Of a DNA stretch of 64,000 nt, positions 24,811 to 33,164 are shown piece by piece. Source of the DNA: an uncultured Chloroflexota bacterium (lineage in GTDB: Bacteria; Chloroflexota; Anaerolineae; UBA4142; SHND01); NCBI GenBank assembly GCA_937870825.1, contig CALMZO010000300.1, forward strand, positions 24,324 to 88,323, given 5' to 3'. Numbering within the stretch: the stretch's first letter is position 1; the number at the start of each line of letters is the position of its first letter. The notes beneath the pieces are model-generated. The model had not been told where the DNA came from and searched no databases. It saw only the letters and a list, made by a program, of their open reading frames with translations. A program made the position numbers and the translations under genes.

Positions 24811-26325
24811 ATGAAAGCGGTGTTGACGCTGGGGGATTTGTTTGAAGCTTTAACCGGAACCAAACCATCGAGTGCCGTAGGAACCGCTGAAGCTAGCGTT
24901 CCGTACTCGGTTGCGGCGCTGGGAGAGCAGCGCATTACGCGAGTGGCGATTGATTCGCGGCAAGTGGTACCGGGGGCGGTGTTTTTTGCGTTACAGGGTG
25001 AAGCGCTCGATGGACATCAATTTATTGGCGAAGCGTTGGCGCGCGGCGCAATCGCCATCGTCGGAAACGCGCGTGCGCGCGAGCTAGAGTTCGGCCGCAC
25101 TCTAACTTTAATAGATGTCGCCGGGTTACAACCGAACTCTAGCTTTGCGGCGCTCTCGCCAGAAAGCGTTCCACTTGTCATCACTGCAAACAGTTTAAGC
25201 GCGCTGCAAAAATTCGCCGGGCATTGGCGTAAAAAATTCCCGAACGTGCAGGTGATTGGCGTAACGGGGAGTGTCGGCAAGACTTCGACGAAAGAATTGA
25301 TTTGGGCAGTTTTGAAGCAGCGGTATCGCACCTTAAAAAGTCAAGGCAATCTCAACAGTGAAACGGGCTTGCCGCTCACAATTTTCAACCTGAACGAAAC
25401 ACACGAGCGCGCCGTTTTGGAAATGGGCATGTATGCGCGCGGCGAAATCGCGGCGTTGTGCGAAATTGCCGAACCGACGATTGGCGTCGTCACGCTCGTC
25501 GCGCCGATTCATCTGGAACGGCTCGGCACGATTGAAAATATCGCGAACGCGAAAGCCGAATTGGTGGCGGCGCTGCCCGAACACGGCTGGGCAATTTTGA
25601 ACGGCGATGATGTGCGTGTGCGCGCGATGCGCGACAAAACGCGCGCAAGCGTAGTAACCTTCGGACTCGACGCGACGAATGATGTGTGGGCGGATGAAAT
25701 TGCCAGTCACGGTCTCGACGGCATGTCGTTCGCGCTGCATCATCAAGGCACGCATCTGCACGTGCGCGTGCCGCTGCTCGGACAGCACAGCGTACACACC
25801 GCGCTCGCGGCGGCGGCAGTGGGCATCGCGGAAAAGTTGTCGTGGGAAGAAATTTTGCGCGGGCTGCAAGATGTCTCGGCGCAGCTCCGCTTGATCGCGG
25901 TCCCCGGGAAAAATGGCATCACGATTCTGGACGACACGTACAATGCGAGTCCTCCCTCAACGCTTTCGGCGTTGAATCTCTTGAGCGAAATGAGTGAACG
26001 CAAAATCGCGGTGTTGGGCGACATGCGCGAATTGGGCGCGTACGAACGCGAAGGACATCAACTGGTCGGCATTCGCGCAGCAGAAGTGGCGGATGTCATC
26101 ATCGCCGTCGGGGCATTGGGAAAATTTATTGGCGACGCGGCGCGCGGGCAGGGACATGCCGAGGTGCATTACGCGCAAGACAACGCGCAGGCAATTGAAC
26201 ACATCACGCGCGTCGCGCGCGCTGGCGACATTGTTTTGGTAAAAGGTTCACGCGGCGCGCAGATGGAAAACATCGTGCAAGCATTGGCGTTGGATACGGA
26301 AGCGCACGGAGGACATGGTCATTAA
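24811..26325 (+). CDS. murF: UDP-MurNAc-tripeptide--D-Ala-D-Ala ligase
   Basis: 504 residues. ATP loop VIGVTGSVGKTSTKELIW, LNSETGLPLTIFNL, MGMYARGEIAALCEIAEP, APIHLERLGTIENIANAKAE and ILDDTYNASPPSTLSAL are MurF hallmarks. LGDMRELG lies in the C-terminal domain. It adds D-Ala-D-Ala to the UDP-MurNAc-tripeptide in the cytoplasm. Oddity: two stretches of the N-terminal domain (about residues 20-34 and 91-120) are encoded by palindromic repeats and match no MurF motif. They probably form surface loops. The stop and the mraY start overlap (TAATG). Confidence 0.95.
   Translation: MKAVLTLGDLFEALTGTKPSSAVGTAEASVPYSVAALGEQRITRVAIDSRQVVPGAVFFALQGEALDGHQFIGEALARGAIAIVGNARARELEFGRTLTLIDVAGLQPNSSFAALSPESVPLVITANSLSALQKFAGHWRKKFPNVQVIGVTGSVGKTSTKELIWAVLKQRYRTLKSQGNLNSETGLPLTIFNLNETHERAVLEMGMYARGEIAALCEIAEPTIGVVTLVAPIHLERLGTIENIANAKAELVAALPEHGWAILNGDDVRVRAMRDKTRASVVTFGLDATNDVWADEIASHGLDGMSFALHHQGTHLHVRVPLLGQHSVHTALAAAAVGIAEKLSWEEILRGLQDVSAQLRLIAVPGKNGITILDDTYNASPPSTLSALNLLSEMSERKIAVLGDMRELGAYEREGHQLVGIRAAEVADVIIAVGALGKFIGDAARGQGHAEVHYAQDNAQAIEHITRVARAGDIVLVKGSRGAQMENIVQALALDTEAHGGHGH
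24869..24910 (+). repeat. palindromic repeat inside murF (first)
   Basis: Imperfect hairpin: GGAACCGCT and AGCGTTCC around a short loop, bracketed by CGAGTGCCG and CCGTACTCGG. It lies in frame in the murF N-terminal domain. Confidence 0.65.
25083..25143 (+). repeat. palindromic repeat inside murF (second)
   Basis: A perfect 12-bp inverted repeat, GCTAGAGTTCGG (25083-25094) and CCGAACTCTAGC (25132-25143). A related CCGCACTCTAAC lies in the spacer. Base usage (CTA, TTA, AGC) differs from the surrounding murF. Confidence 0.75.
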
Positions 26326-27311
26326 TGTCCATTCCTCTCGCGCTCGGCACCTTGTCCTTTTTGCTCGCCGTGATTTGGGGTTCGCCGCTGATTCGTTGGC
26401 TGCGCGCGAATCGCATCGGCAAACAAATTCGCATTGAAGAGCCCGGTTCGAATCAGGTCAAGATGGGCACGCCGACAATGGGCGGCATCATGATTGTCGT
26501 GCCTGTGGTCGTCGTCACGGTGGTTTTGAACATTTACAATCTGATTGGCGGGACGATTGTGGGCGGTTCGATTTTGGTCCCGTTGGCGACGCTCATCAGT
26601 TTCGCGGCGTTGGGGGCGTATGATGATTGGAGCGGCTTGCGGGGGGGGGTGAACGGCGCAGTCGGTTTGTTGGGGCGTTACAAGATTTTGGCGCAAATTG
26701 TTTTGTCCTTTGTCATTGCGCTGATTTTGTATTTTCCCCTCGACATTCACAGCATTGCGATTCCGACGGTTCCGCAAAAAATTGACCTGGGGTTGATTTA
26801 TATCCCGATTGCGATGTTTATCATCGTCGGCGCGTCGAATGCGGTCAATTTTACGGATGGTCTGGATTCGCTGGCGGGATGGGTGACGGCGTTCGGGTTT
26901 GCCGCGTACGGCGTGATTGCGTTTTTGCAGCAGCAGATTTATCTCGTCACGTTTTGTTTCATCATGGTCGGTGCGCTGCTGGCGTTTCTTTGGTACAACG
27001 CGCATCCCGCCGAATTGTTTATGGGCGATGTAGGTTCGCTGGCGTTGGGTTCGACGCTCGCCGTGGTCGCGTTGATGACGGGGCAGTGGCTTTTGTTGCC
27101 GCTGGTGGGAATTATTTTTGTCGCGGAAGCGCTGTCCGTGATTTTGCAGGTCGGATATTTCAAACTGACCAAAGGCAAACGCATTTTCAAAATGACGCCG
27201 ATTCATTATCATTTTATTTTGTTGGGCTGGAGCGAAACGCAAGTGGTACAGCGATTTTGGTTGGTAGGGCTGTTGGCGGCGATGTTGGGTGTGGCGTTGG
27301 CGTTGTTGTGA
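26325..27311 (+). CDS. mraY: phospho-N-acetylmuramoyl-pentapeptide-transferase
   Basis: 328 residues, about ten membrane helices. Catalytic motifs are visible: GTPTMGGIM, AYDDWSG (DD pair), NFTDGLDSLAG (DGLD) and WYNAHPAELFMGDVGSLALG, with the ending HYHFILLGWSE. MraY transfers phospho-MurNAc-pentapeptide to undecaprenyl phosphate, making lipid I. GGAGGA lies 11 bases upstream. A run of nine G (26641-26649) is in the coding sequence. Confidence 0.97.
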   Translation: MSIPLALGTLSFLLAVIWGSPLIRWLRANRIGKQIRIEEPGSNQVKMGTPTMGGIMIVVPVVVVTVVLNIYNLIGGTIVGGSILVPLATLISFAALGAYDDWSGLRGGVNGAVGLLGRYKILAQIVLSFVIALILYFPLDIHSIAIPTVPQKIDLGLIYIPIAMFIIVGASNAVNFTDGLDSLAGWVTAFGFAAYGVIAFLQQQIYLVTFCFIMVGALLAFLWYNAHPAELFMGDVGSLALGSTLAVVALMTGQWLLLPLVGIIFVAEALSVILQVGYFKLTKGKRIFKMTPIHYHFILLGWSETQVVQRFWLVGLLAAMLGVALALL

Positions 27312-27333
27312 AAAGAAAAGGAAAGTCAAGACA

Positions 27334-27558
27334 ATGAAACAGAGTATTGAGATGGAGCGCAAAGCAATGCGTGTCAATCGCTCAATCATCACGATTGCGC
27401 GTTTGGGTGATGACTCGGATGAGAAAGCATACTGGCTCTCGCGTACTCCAGAAGAACGGCTACGTCACGCAGAAATTTTACGGCGGATGAATTATGGACA
27501 TCGAGCTACACAGCGACTTTCAAGATTTTTTGAAATTGTTGAACGTCCATGGAGTTGA
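27334..27558 (+). CDS. small partner protein of a nucleotidyltransferase (toxin-antitoxin-like)
   Basis: 74 residues with AAGGAAAG nine bases before ATG 27334. It contains KAYWLSRTPEERLRHAEILR and RRMNYG followed by RLSRFFEIVE. This is a helical pattern I associate with small proteins encoded just before MNT/DUF6036-type nucleotidyltransferases. The 3' end overlaps the nucleotidyltransferase start by 65 bp. Base composition is lower in GC than the mur genes. Which of the pair would be toxin or antitoxin is not clear. Confidence 0.7.
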   Translation: MKQSIEMERKAMRVNRSIITIARLGDDSDEKAYWLSRTPEERLRHAEILRRMNYGHRATQRLSRFFEIVERPWS

Positions 27559-27949
27559 ATATCTCGTCATCGGCGGGTATGCTGTAATTTATCACGGCTA
27601 TCCGCGCGCGACGCAAGACCTCGATATTTGGATTGCGGTACATCCTGACAATGCCAACCGAGTTGTCAGGGCGTTAGAGGAATTTGGCTTTGGGTCTCCC
27701 GAATTAACGACTGAAATGTTCTTGAAAGATTCAAGTGTCGTGAGAATGGGTATTCCGCCGATTCGCATCGAGATAACGATGCGAATCTCCGGGGTTGAAT
27801 TTCAAGAAAGCTTTCACGGAAAAATTGTTGACGAGATGGATGGGATTCCGGTAAATATCATTAACCTGAAAGACCTATTGTTGAATAAGAAAGCAAGTGG
27901 TCGCTACAAAGATATGAATGATGTAGAGCATTTGACTCCTGATGATTGA
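27494..27949 (+). CDS. nucleotidyltransferase-fold protein (MNT/AbiEii-like)
   Basis: 151 residues. The fold signature is YLVIGGYAVIYHGYPRATQD followed by LDIWI: the GG motif, then the D-x-D metal pair. A later acidic strand is IRIEITMRI. VNIINLKDLLLNKKASGRYKD matches the C-terminal helix of AbiEii/DUF6036 proteins. These enzymes add nucleotides to protein or tRNA in several toxin-antitoxin systems. With its small upstream partner it forms a two-gene cassette between mraY and murD. Its last 8 bp overlap the murD start. Confidence 0.8.
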   Translation: MDIELHSDFQDFLKLLNVHGVEYLVIGGYAVIYHGYPRATQDLDIWIAVHPDNANRVVRALEEFGFGSPELTTEMFLKDSSVVRMGIPPIRIEITMRISGVEFQESFHGKIVDEMDGIPVNIINLKDLLLNKKASGRYKDMNDVEHLTPDD

Positions 27950-29333
27950 TTTGAGAAATAAACGGGTCCTTGTCATGGGACTGGGGCTGCACGGCGGGGG
28001 CTTGGGCGTGACGCGCTGGTTGTTGAAAAACGGAGCGCGGGTGACAGTGACGGACCTTAAAAAAGAAAATGAATTGAAGGCGACGCTCGAACAGCTGCGC
28101 GATGCAAATGTTGAATTTGTTCTCGGCGAACATCGCGCAAGTGATTTTGAAAACGCGGACTTGATTATTCGCAATCCGGGCGTGCCGCGCGAATCGCGTT
28201 ACTTGCAAATTGCGCGCGAAAAAAATATCCGGATTCGGATGGAGTTGGGACTGTTCACAGAATTATTGCCGCGCGGTATGGAGCAGGTCATCGGCATCAC
28301 GGGAACCAAAGGCAAAACGACGACGACGCTGATGACCGGCGCGATTTTGAAACGCGCGAATGCGAAAACGGTGATTGCAGGAAATTTGCGCGTGTCCGCG
28401 CTCGAATTGCTCGACACGATTGACGCGGAAACGCCCGTTGTTTTGGAAATGTCGTCGTTTCAACTCGAAGAGTTTGAGGAATTGAAACGCAGTCCGCACA
28501 TCGCGGCAATTACGAATGTCTATCCCGACCACTTGAATCGCTATCGTGACATGGACGAATACGCGTGGGCAAAAGCACAAATTTTTTTGCATCAGCAGCC
28601 GCGCGATTTTGTAATCCTGAACTTTGACAATGGGATTTGCACGCGGTTGCGCCCGAAAGCGCTTGGACAAGTGATTTGGTTCAGCCGCACACGCGCCATC
28701 AAGCAAGGCGCGCGTCTCGACAGGGACTGGCTGGTTTGGAATGACGAAAGTGGTCCACAAAAAATTTTGCGCGCGGATGAATTGATTGCGGGACAGCACA
28801 ATGTCGAGAACGCGCTCGCGGCGATGGCGATTGCGAAAGCGTGGGGTGTCGAGAATGAAATAATTTCGGAGGCGCTGCGCGAATTTCGGGGCGCGCCGCA
28901 TCGTTTGGAACTCGTGCGCGAATTGGACGGCGTGCAATACATCAACGACACCACCGCCACCGCGCCGAACGCAACCATCGTGGCATTAAAAACATTGGCG
29001 CCGCGCGGCGGAAATATTTTTTTGATTGCAGGCGGTTACGACAAAGGATTACCGTATACGGAAATGGCAAAGGTGATCGCAGAAACAAACGCGCGGGTGA
29101 TTTTGTTGGAGGGCACGGCGACAGAAAAAATCGAACGCGCGTTGAACGAGGCAAACGCGCAAACACAAATTGTGGCGCGCGCGAAAAATTTGCCAGAGGC
29201 AGTCGAGTTTGGAACAAATTCCGCGAGCGCGGGTGACATTGTTTTGCTTTCACCCGGCGCGGCGAGTTTTGGAATGTTTTTGAACGAGTTTGAACGCGGG
29301 GATAAATTTCGAGAGATTGTGAACGCGCTGTAA
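27942..29333 (+). CDS. murD: UDP-N-acetylmuramoylalanine--D-glutamate ligase
   Basis: 463 residues. Rossmann start KRVLVMGLGLHGGGLGVTRW, ATP loop IGITGTKGKTTTTLM, MSSFQLE, ITNVYPDHLNRY, PHRLELV, YINDTTATAPNA (the family usually has NDSKATN) and SPGAASFGMFLNEFERGDKF. It adds D-Glu to UDP-MurNAc-L-Ala. ATG 27942 overlaps the end of the nucleotidyltransferase gene, so murD translation may depend on that accessory cassette. No separate ribosome site is obvious. Confidence 0.95.
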   Translation: MIDLRNKRVLVMGLGLHGGGLGVTRWLLKNGARVTVTDLKKENELKATLEQLRDANVEFVLGEHRASDFENADLIIRNPGVPRESRYLQIAREKNIRIRMELGLFTELLPRGMEQVIGITGTKGKTTTTLMTGAILKRANAKTVIAGNLRVSALELLDTIDAETPVVLEMSSFQLEEFEELKRSPHIAAITNVYPDHLNRYRDMDEYAWAKAQIFLHQQPRDFVILNFDNGICTRLRPKALGQVIWFSRTRAIKQGARLDRDWLVWNDESGPQKILRADELIAGQHNVENALAAMAIAKAWGVENEIISEALREFRGAPHRLELVRELDGVQYINDTTATAPNATIVALKTLAPRGGNIFLIAGGYDKGLPYTEMAKVIAETNARVILLEGTATEKIERALNEANAQTQIVARAKNLPEAVEFGTNSASAGDIVLLSPGAASFGMFLNEFERGDKFREIVNAL

Positions 29334-29360
29334 ATCGAAATTCAAAACTAAAAACGAACC
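29334..29360 (+). repeat. short 7-nt periodic repeat (AAATCGA, AATTCAA, AACTAAA, AACGAAC)
   Basis: The whole murD-ftsW gap is made of A-rich heptamers ending at the ftsW ATG. Confidence 0.5.
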
Positions 29361-30704
29361 ATGGCGATTTCCGTTTCACCCCGAACATCACTGTTCGATT
29401 CCCTCCGCGAGCGTTTGTGGGCGCGCGCGAATACGCGTCCCGCCGATTATGTTCTGCTCACGGTCGTCGGGCTTTTGCTGTTGATTGGCGTGATGAGCAT
29501 TTACAGCGTTTCGTTCGGACCGAATTTGCAGGTGGGCGATGACCCGTTTGGTTTTATTCAACGGCATTTGGGTATACTCGTCATCGGCGTCGCGGTCATG
29601 TTTATTTTTGCGCGGCTCGACTATCACTTGCTGATGCGTTATGCCGTGCCGTTGATGTTGGTGACGTTGGCGCTGCTCGCGGCGTTGCTGTTGTTTGGGC
29701 ATGAAGAGAACGGGGCGCGGCGCTGGCTCTTTGGTCCGTCGGTGCAGCCGGGCGAAATCGCGAAATTGATTACGATTGTGTATGTCGCGGCGTGGTCGGC
29801 ATCCAAAGGGAAAAAACTCAAGCGCCTCGTGTACGGGCTTGTGCCGTTCTCGATTTTGATTGGACTGATTGCGGGGCTTATCATTTTGCAGCCGAACTAT
29901 AGCACCGCGCTGTTGATTGCCGCCGTCGCGTTCACGATGTTTTTCATGGCGGGCGCGGACTTGAAACAATTTTTTGGTGCGGCAATTTTTGGAAGCGGCG
30001 TCGCGGCATTGGTGGTGACACAATCGTCCCGCGCCATGTCGCGGTTCAGCACGCTGTATGTCGAGCCGACGCAAGAATTGACGGACGGCTCATGGCAGAT
30101 GGCACAAACGTTGATTGCGCTGGCGTCCGGCGGAATTTTTGGCAAAGGTCTCGGAACCGGCGGTGGTCAGTACGGGTACGTACCCCTCGCGCATTCGGAC
30201 GGCATCTTTGCGATTTGGAGCGAAGAGACCGGACTCATCGGCGCGACAATTTTGGTGGGACTGTTTATGGTCCTGGCGTATCGCGGGTTTCGCGTGGCGC
30301 GGAATGCGCCGGATGATTTTGGACGCGTGCTCGCGGCGGGCGTGACGTTTTGGCTTGTGTTTCAAGCATTCATCAATATCGCGGTCATCACGCAATTGAT
30401 TCCCTTTACAGGACAACCATTGCCGTTCGTTTCGTATGGCGGTTCGTCGCTCGTCATGTGTTTGGCGAGTGTGGGAATTTTGTTGAGCATTTCGCGCGCG
30501 CTGCCGAAACCGCCTGTGGTGAAAAGCGTGCCGACGGTCGGGAGCGCGCCGACAAAAGAAAATCAACTCCTTGTTTCGCGGAGCGAAACGACAAAAAAGA
30601 ATGCGACTATTGGTTACGGGGGGGGGGACCGGGGGACACGTTTATCCCCTCGTCGCCGTACTGCAACACCTCGCCGCCGCGCAAAATCCGACGCGCAGGA
30701 TTGA
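29361..30704 (+). CDS. ftsW: lipid II polymerase / division protein FtsW (SEDS family)
   Basis: 447 residues with ten membrane helices. SEDS motifs: GARRWLFGPSVQPGEIAKL, LQPNYSTALLIA, TQELTDGSWQMAQTLIALAS, GTGGGQYGYVPLAHSDGIFA and IPFTGQPLPFVSYGGSSLVM. FtsW polymerises septal glycan with FtsI. The C-terminal 35 residues are Arg/Thr rich and overlap the murG coding region by 104 bp. They exist only because the frame stays open through a ten-G run (30618-30627). They are likely not conserved. Confidence 0.94.
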   Translation: MAISVSPRTSLFDSLRERLWARANTRPADYVLLTVVGLLLLIGVMSIYSVSFGPNLQVGDDPFGFIQRHLGILVIGVAVMFIFARLDYHLLMRYAVPLMLVTLALLAALLLFGHEENGARRWLFGPSVQPGEIAKLITIVYVAAWSASKGKKLKRLVYGLVPFSILIGLIAGLIILQPNYSTALLIAAVAFTMFFMAGADLKQFFGAAIFGSGVAALVVTQSSRAMSRFSTLYVEPTQELTDGSWQMAQTLIALASGGIFGKGLGTGGGQYGYVPLAHSDGIFAIWSEETGLIGATILVGLFMVLAYRGFRVARNAPDDFGRVLAAGVTFWLVFQAFINIAVITQLIPFTGQPLPFVSYGGSSLVMCLASVGILLSISRALPKPPVVKSVPTVGSAPTKENQLLVSRSETTKKNATIGYGGGDRGTRLSPRRRTATPRRRAKSDAQD

Positions 30705-31788
30705 TTTGCAAACGGATGTGCTGTACGTCGGGCGCGCGGGCGGCGCGGAAGAAAAAATTACGTCCGCGCTGCAGATTCCGTTTCAAAGGATTCGCGTGGG
30801 CGGGTTACGCAGTATGGGCGCGGTAACGCAAGCGCGCAATTTCGCCCAGATGGTTCAGGCGTCGCGCGCGGCGGCAAACATCATCGCACTTTTCCAACCG
30901 AATGTTATTTTGGCTACGGGGGGATACGTGAGCGCGCCGGTGTTGTGGGCGGGCTGGCGCAAAAAAATTCCGATTGTGATTGAACTACCCGATTTGGAAC
31001 CGGGTTGGGCGATTCGCGCGACGTGGCGGTTGAGCCATCAGGTCGCGGTATCCTTTGACGAGGTGTTGAAATTTTTTGCGCGCGGACGCGCGACGGTGAC
31101 GGGGTATCCGGTGCGCGCGGAATTTTTTCAAGCGACGCGCCAAGCGGGACGCGCGCATTTTCAACTCGACGAACATGTTGCGGTGGTGACGGTGTTTGGT
31201 GGAAGTCAAGGCGCGCACGCGTTGAACGAAGCGGTGCGAATGAATTTGCGCGAACTCTTACGTGAGACGCAAATCATTCACGTCTGCGGAACGCGCGACA
31301 AAATGCAATTGGATGCCGAATGCGCGTTGCTGGAGTCGAATCTCGCCGCGCGTTATCACGTCTTTGACTATCTGAGCGATGGTATGCCGCTCGCCCTCGC
31401 CGCGGCGGATGTCGTCGTCGCACGCGCAGGCGCGGCAACGCTTGGCGAGTTTCCGGCAGTCGGCGTACCGAGCATTTTGGTGCCGGGGTTGTTCGCGCAG
31501 GGGCATCAGGCCAAGAACGCGGATTTTTTGGAATCGCGCGGCGCGGCAGTGAAACTGCCCGAAGAAAAGTTGGCGAGCGAATTTGTGGCGACGATAAAGA
31601 AACTGCTGCGCGATGAAACGTGTTTGAATGAAATGCGCGCGGCGGTGAAAAAATTGGCGCGACCGGATGCGGCAGAGCGAATTGGAAATTTGTTGTTCGA
31701 GTATGCGCGCAGAGACCTCACCCCCCAGCCCCCTCTCCTGAAAAATTCCATTCGGAATTTTTCAGGAGAGGGGGCGCAAGAAGGTTGA
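30601..31788 (+). CDS. murG: UDP-GlcNAc--lipid I N-acetylglucosaminyltransferase
   Basis: 395 residues. Start MRLLVTGGGTGGHVYPL is the MurG glycine-rich loop. FQPNVILATGGYVSAPVL, FGGSQGAHALNEAVR, AADVVVARAGAATLGEFPAV and PSILVPGLFAQGHQAKNA follow. It adds GlcNAc to lipid I, giving lipid II. ATG 30601 lies inside ftsW. The ten-G run falls in codons 6-9. The last 25 residues (from about 371, LTPQPPLLKNSIRN and on) are translated from a REP-like palindrome and are not part of the MurG fold. Confidence 0.95.
   Translation: MRLLVTGGGTGGHVYPLVAVLQHLAAAQNPTRRIDLQTDVLYVGRAGGAEEKITSALQIPFQRIRVGGLRSMGAVTQARNFAQMVQASRAAANIIALFQPNVILATGGYVSAPVLWAGWRKKIPIVIELPDLEPGWAIRATWRLSHQVAVSFDEVLKFFARGRATVTGYPVRAEFFQATRQAGRAHFQLDEHVAVVTVFGGSQGAHALNEAVRMNLRELLRETQIIHVCGTRDKMQLDAECALLESNLAARYHVFDYLSDGMPLALAAADVVVARAGAATLGEFPAVGVPSILVPGLFAQGHQAKNADFLESRGAAVKLPEEKLASEFVATIKKLLRDETCLNEMRAAVKKLARPDAAERIGNLLFEYARRDLTPQPPLLKNSIRNFSGEGAQEG
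31715..31774 (+). repeat. REP-like palindrome, family I, at the 3' end of murG
   Basis: ACCTCACCCCCCAG is followed by a perfect 21-bp stem (31729-31749 with 31754-31774) and a 4-nt loop. The element is read through by the murG frame. Confidence 0.9.
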
Positions 31789-31811
31789 AGCTCTTGAATG
31801 GCGGAGATGAG

Positions 31812-33164
31812 ATGCACATTCATTTCATCGGCATTGGCGGCGCTGGGCTTTCGGCGTTGGCGCACGTGATGTTGGGACGCGGTTTTGTGGTGAGTGGTTC
31901 GGACCCGGCGGCGCCGAATGAAGCAACAGACTCGTTGGAAAAACTCGGGGCGCGCATATTTTCGGGACATGACGCGCAAAACATCGCGGGCGCGGACCTG
32001 ATTGTCGCAACCTCGGCCGCGCCGAGCGACAATCCTGAACTGGTTGCAGCACATGACCAACGGATTCCGGTTTTGAAACGGCGCGAATTTTTGCGCGAGG
32101 TGACGCGCGGGTATGACGTGATTGCCGTCGCGGGCTCACATGGCAAAACGACGACGACGGCAATGATTGCGACAATTTTGGAAAACGCGGGTTCGGACCC
32201 GACGGTTGTGATTGGCGGGACGGTGCCAAGCTGGAATGCGAACGCGCGGGTTGGAAAATCCAACTGGTTTGTGATGGAAGCGGACGAGTACGATTACGCG
32301 TTTTTGGGAGTGGAGCCAAAAATCGCGGTGTTGACAAATGTGGACTATGACCATCCCGACTTGTTTCCAACGCGCGAGATGTATCAAAATGTGTTTGCGG
32401 AATTTTTGAAACAAACGCGCGACGATGGCGTAGTTGTGGTTTGCGGCGACGAACGCGCGGCGACGCGCGTCGCAAAAGCGTCGGGCAAGACGATGCTTTG
32501 TTATGGGTTTGATGCTGAAAATGATTGGCGCGCCGTTAACGTGTACGCGAACGAGTGGGGCGGAAATGATTTTGAAATTTTTTTCGAAAATGCTTTTGCT
32601 GTAAGCGCGTCGTTACAAGTTCCGGGGCAGCACAACGTTTTGAATGCGCTCGCCGCGCTGATTGCAGCCAATGTTGCGAACGTGAAACGGGAAACGTCAA
32701 TTGCAACGCTCGAAAAATTTTCCGGGGTGGGGCGACGATTTGAAATTCACGGGAGTTTCAACGGCGCGACGCTCGTAGACGATTACGCGCATCATCCGAC
32801 CGAGATTCGCGCGACGCTCCGCGCGGCGCGGCAACGTTTTGCCGATGCGCGCCTTGTTGTGTTATTTCAGCCGCATACGTTTTCGAGAACGCGCGCGCTG
32901 CTCGATGAATTTGTGAATGCGTTCGAGGACGCGGACGAAATTTTGATTACGGAAATTTACGCGGCGCGTGAGACCGACGATTCGGGATTGAGCAGTCGTG
33001 AGTTAGTGGAACAGATGAACAAGCGTGCGCGTTATGTGGAAACATTGGAGGAAGCGGAAAAAATGTTACGCGCGGAATTGCGCGCGGGTGATGTGTTGCT
33101 GGCGCTCGGCGCGGGGGATGTGAATCAGGTGACCGCTGAATTGGTCGGGAACGAATATGCGTGA
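31812..33164 (+). CDS. murC: UDP-N-acetylmuramate--L-alanine ligase
   Basis: 450 residues. HFIGIGGAGLSALAHVM, VSGSDPA, VAGSHGKTTTTAMIA, VMEADEYDYAFL, LTNVDYDHPDLF, PGQHNVLNALAA, VDDYAHHPTEIRATL and FQPHTFSRTRAL are MurC motifs. It joins L-Ala to UDP-MurNAc. ATG 31812 has GGAG at 31803. A TTG at 31785 would add nine residues and is less likely. A short run of the 7-nt repeat (32682-32702) encodes NVKRETSI, just before the C-terminal domain. The 3' end overlaps the next gene by 8 bp. Confidence 0.95.
   Translation: MHIHFIGIGGAGLSALAHVMLGRGFVVSGSDPAAPNEATDSLEKLGARIFSGHDAQNIAGADLIVATSAAPSDNPELVAAHDQRIPVLKRREFLREVTRGYDVIAVAGSHGKTTTTAMIATILENAGSDPTVVIGGTVPSWNANARVGKSNWFVMEADEYDYAFLGVEPKIAVLTNVDYDHPDLFPTREMYQNVFAEFLKQTRDDGVVVVCGDERAATRVAKASGKTMLCYGFDAENDWRAVNVYANEWGGNDFEIFFENAFAVSASLQVPGQHNVLNALAALIAANVANVKRETSIATLEKFSGVGRRFEIHGSFNGATLVDDYAHHPTEIRATLRAARQRFADARLVVLFQPHTFSRTRALLDEFVNAFEDADEILITEIYAARETDDSGLSSRELVEQMNKRARYVETLEEAEKMLRAELRAGDVLLALGAGDVNQVTAELVGNEYA

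Noticed and set aside
27289..27333. Longer version of the small nucleotidyltransferase partner
   Set aside because: It would overlap mraY codons; ATG 27334 has a good ribosome site.
26322..27392. Minus-strand frame opposite mraY
   Set aside because: Same shadow pattern (His/Arg/Asn rich) against a clear MraY.
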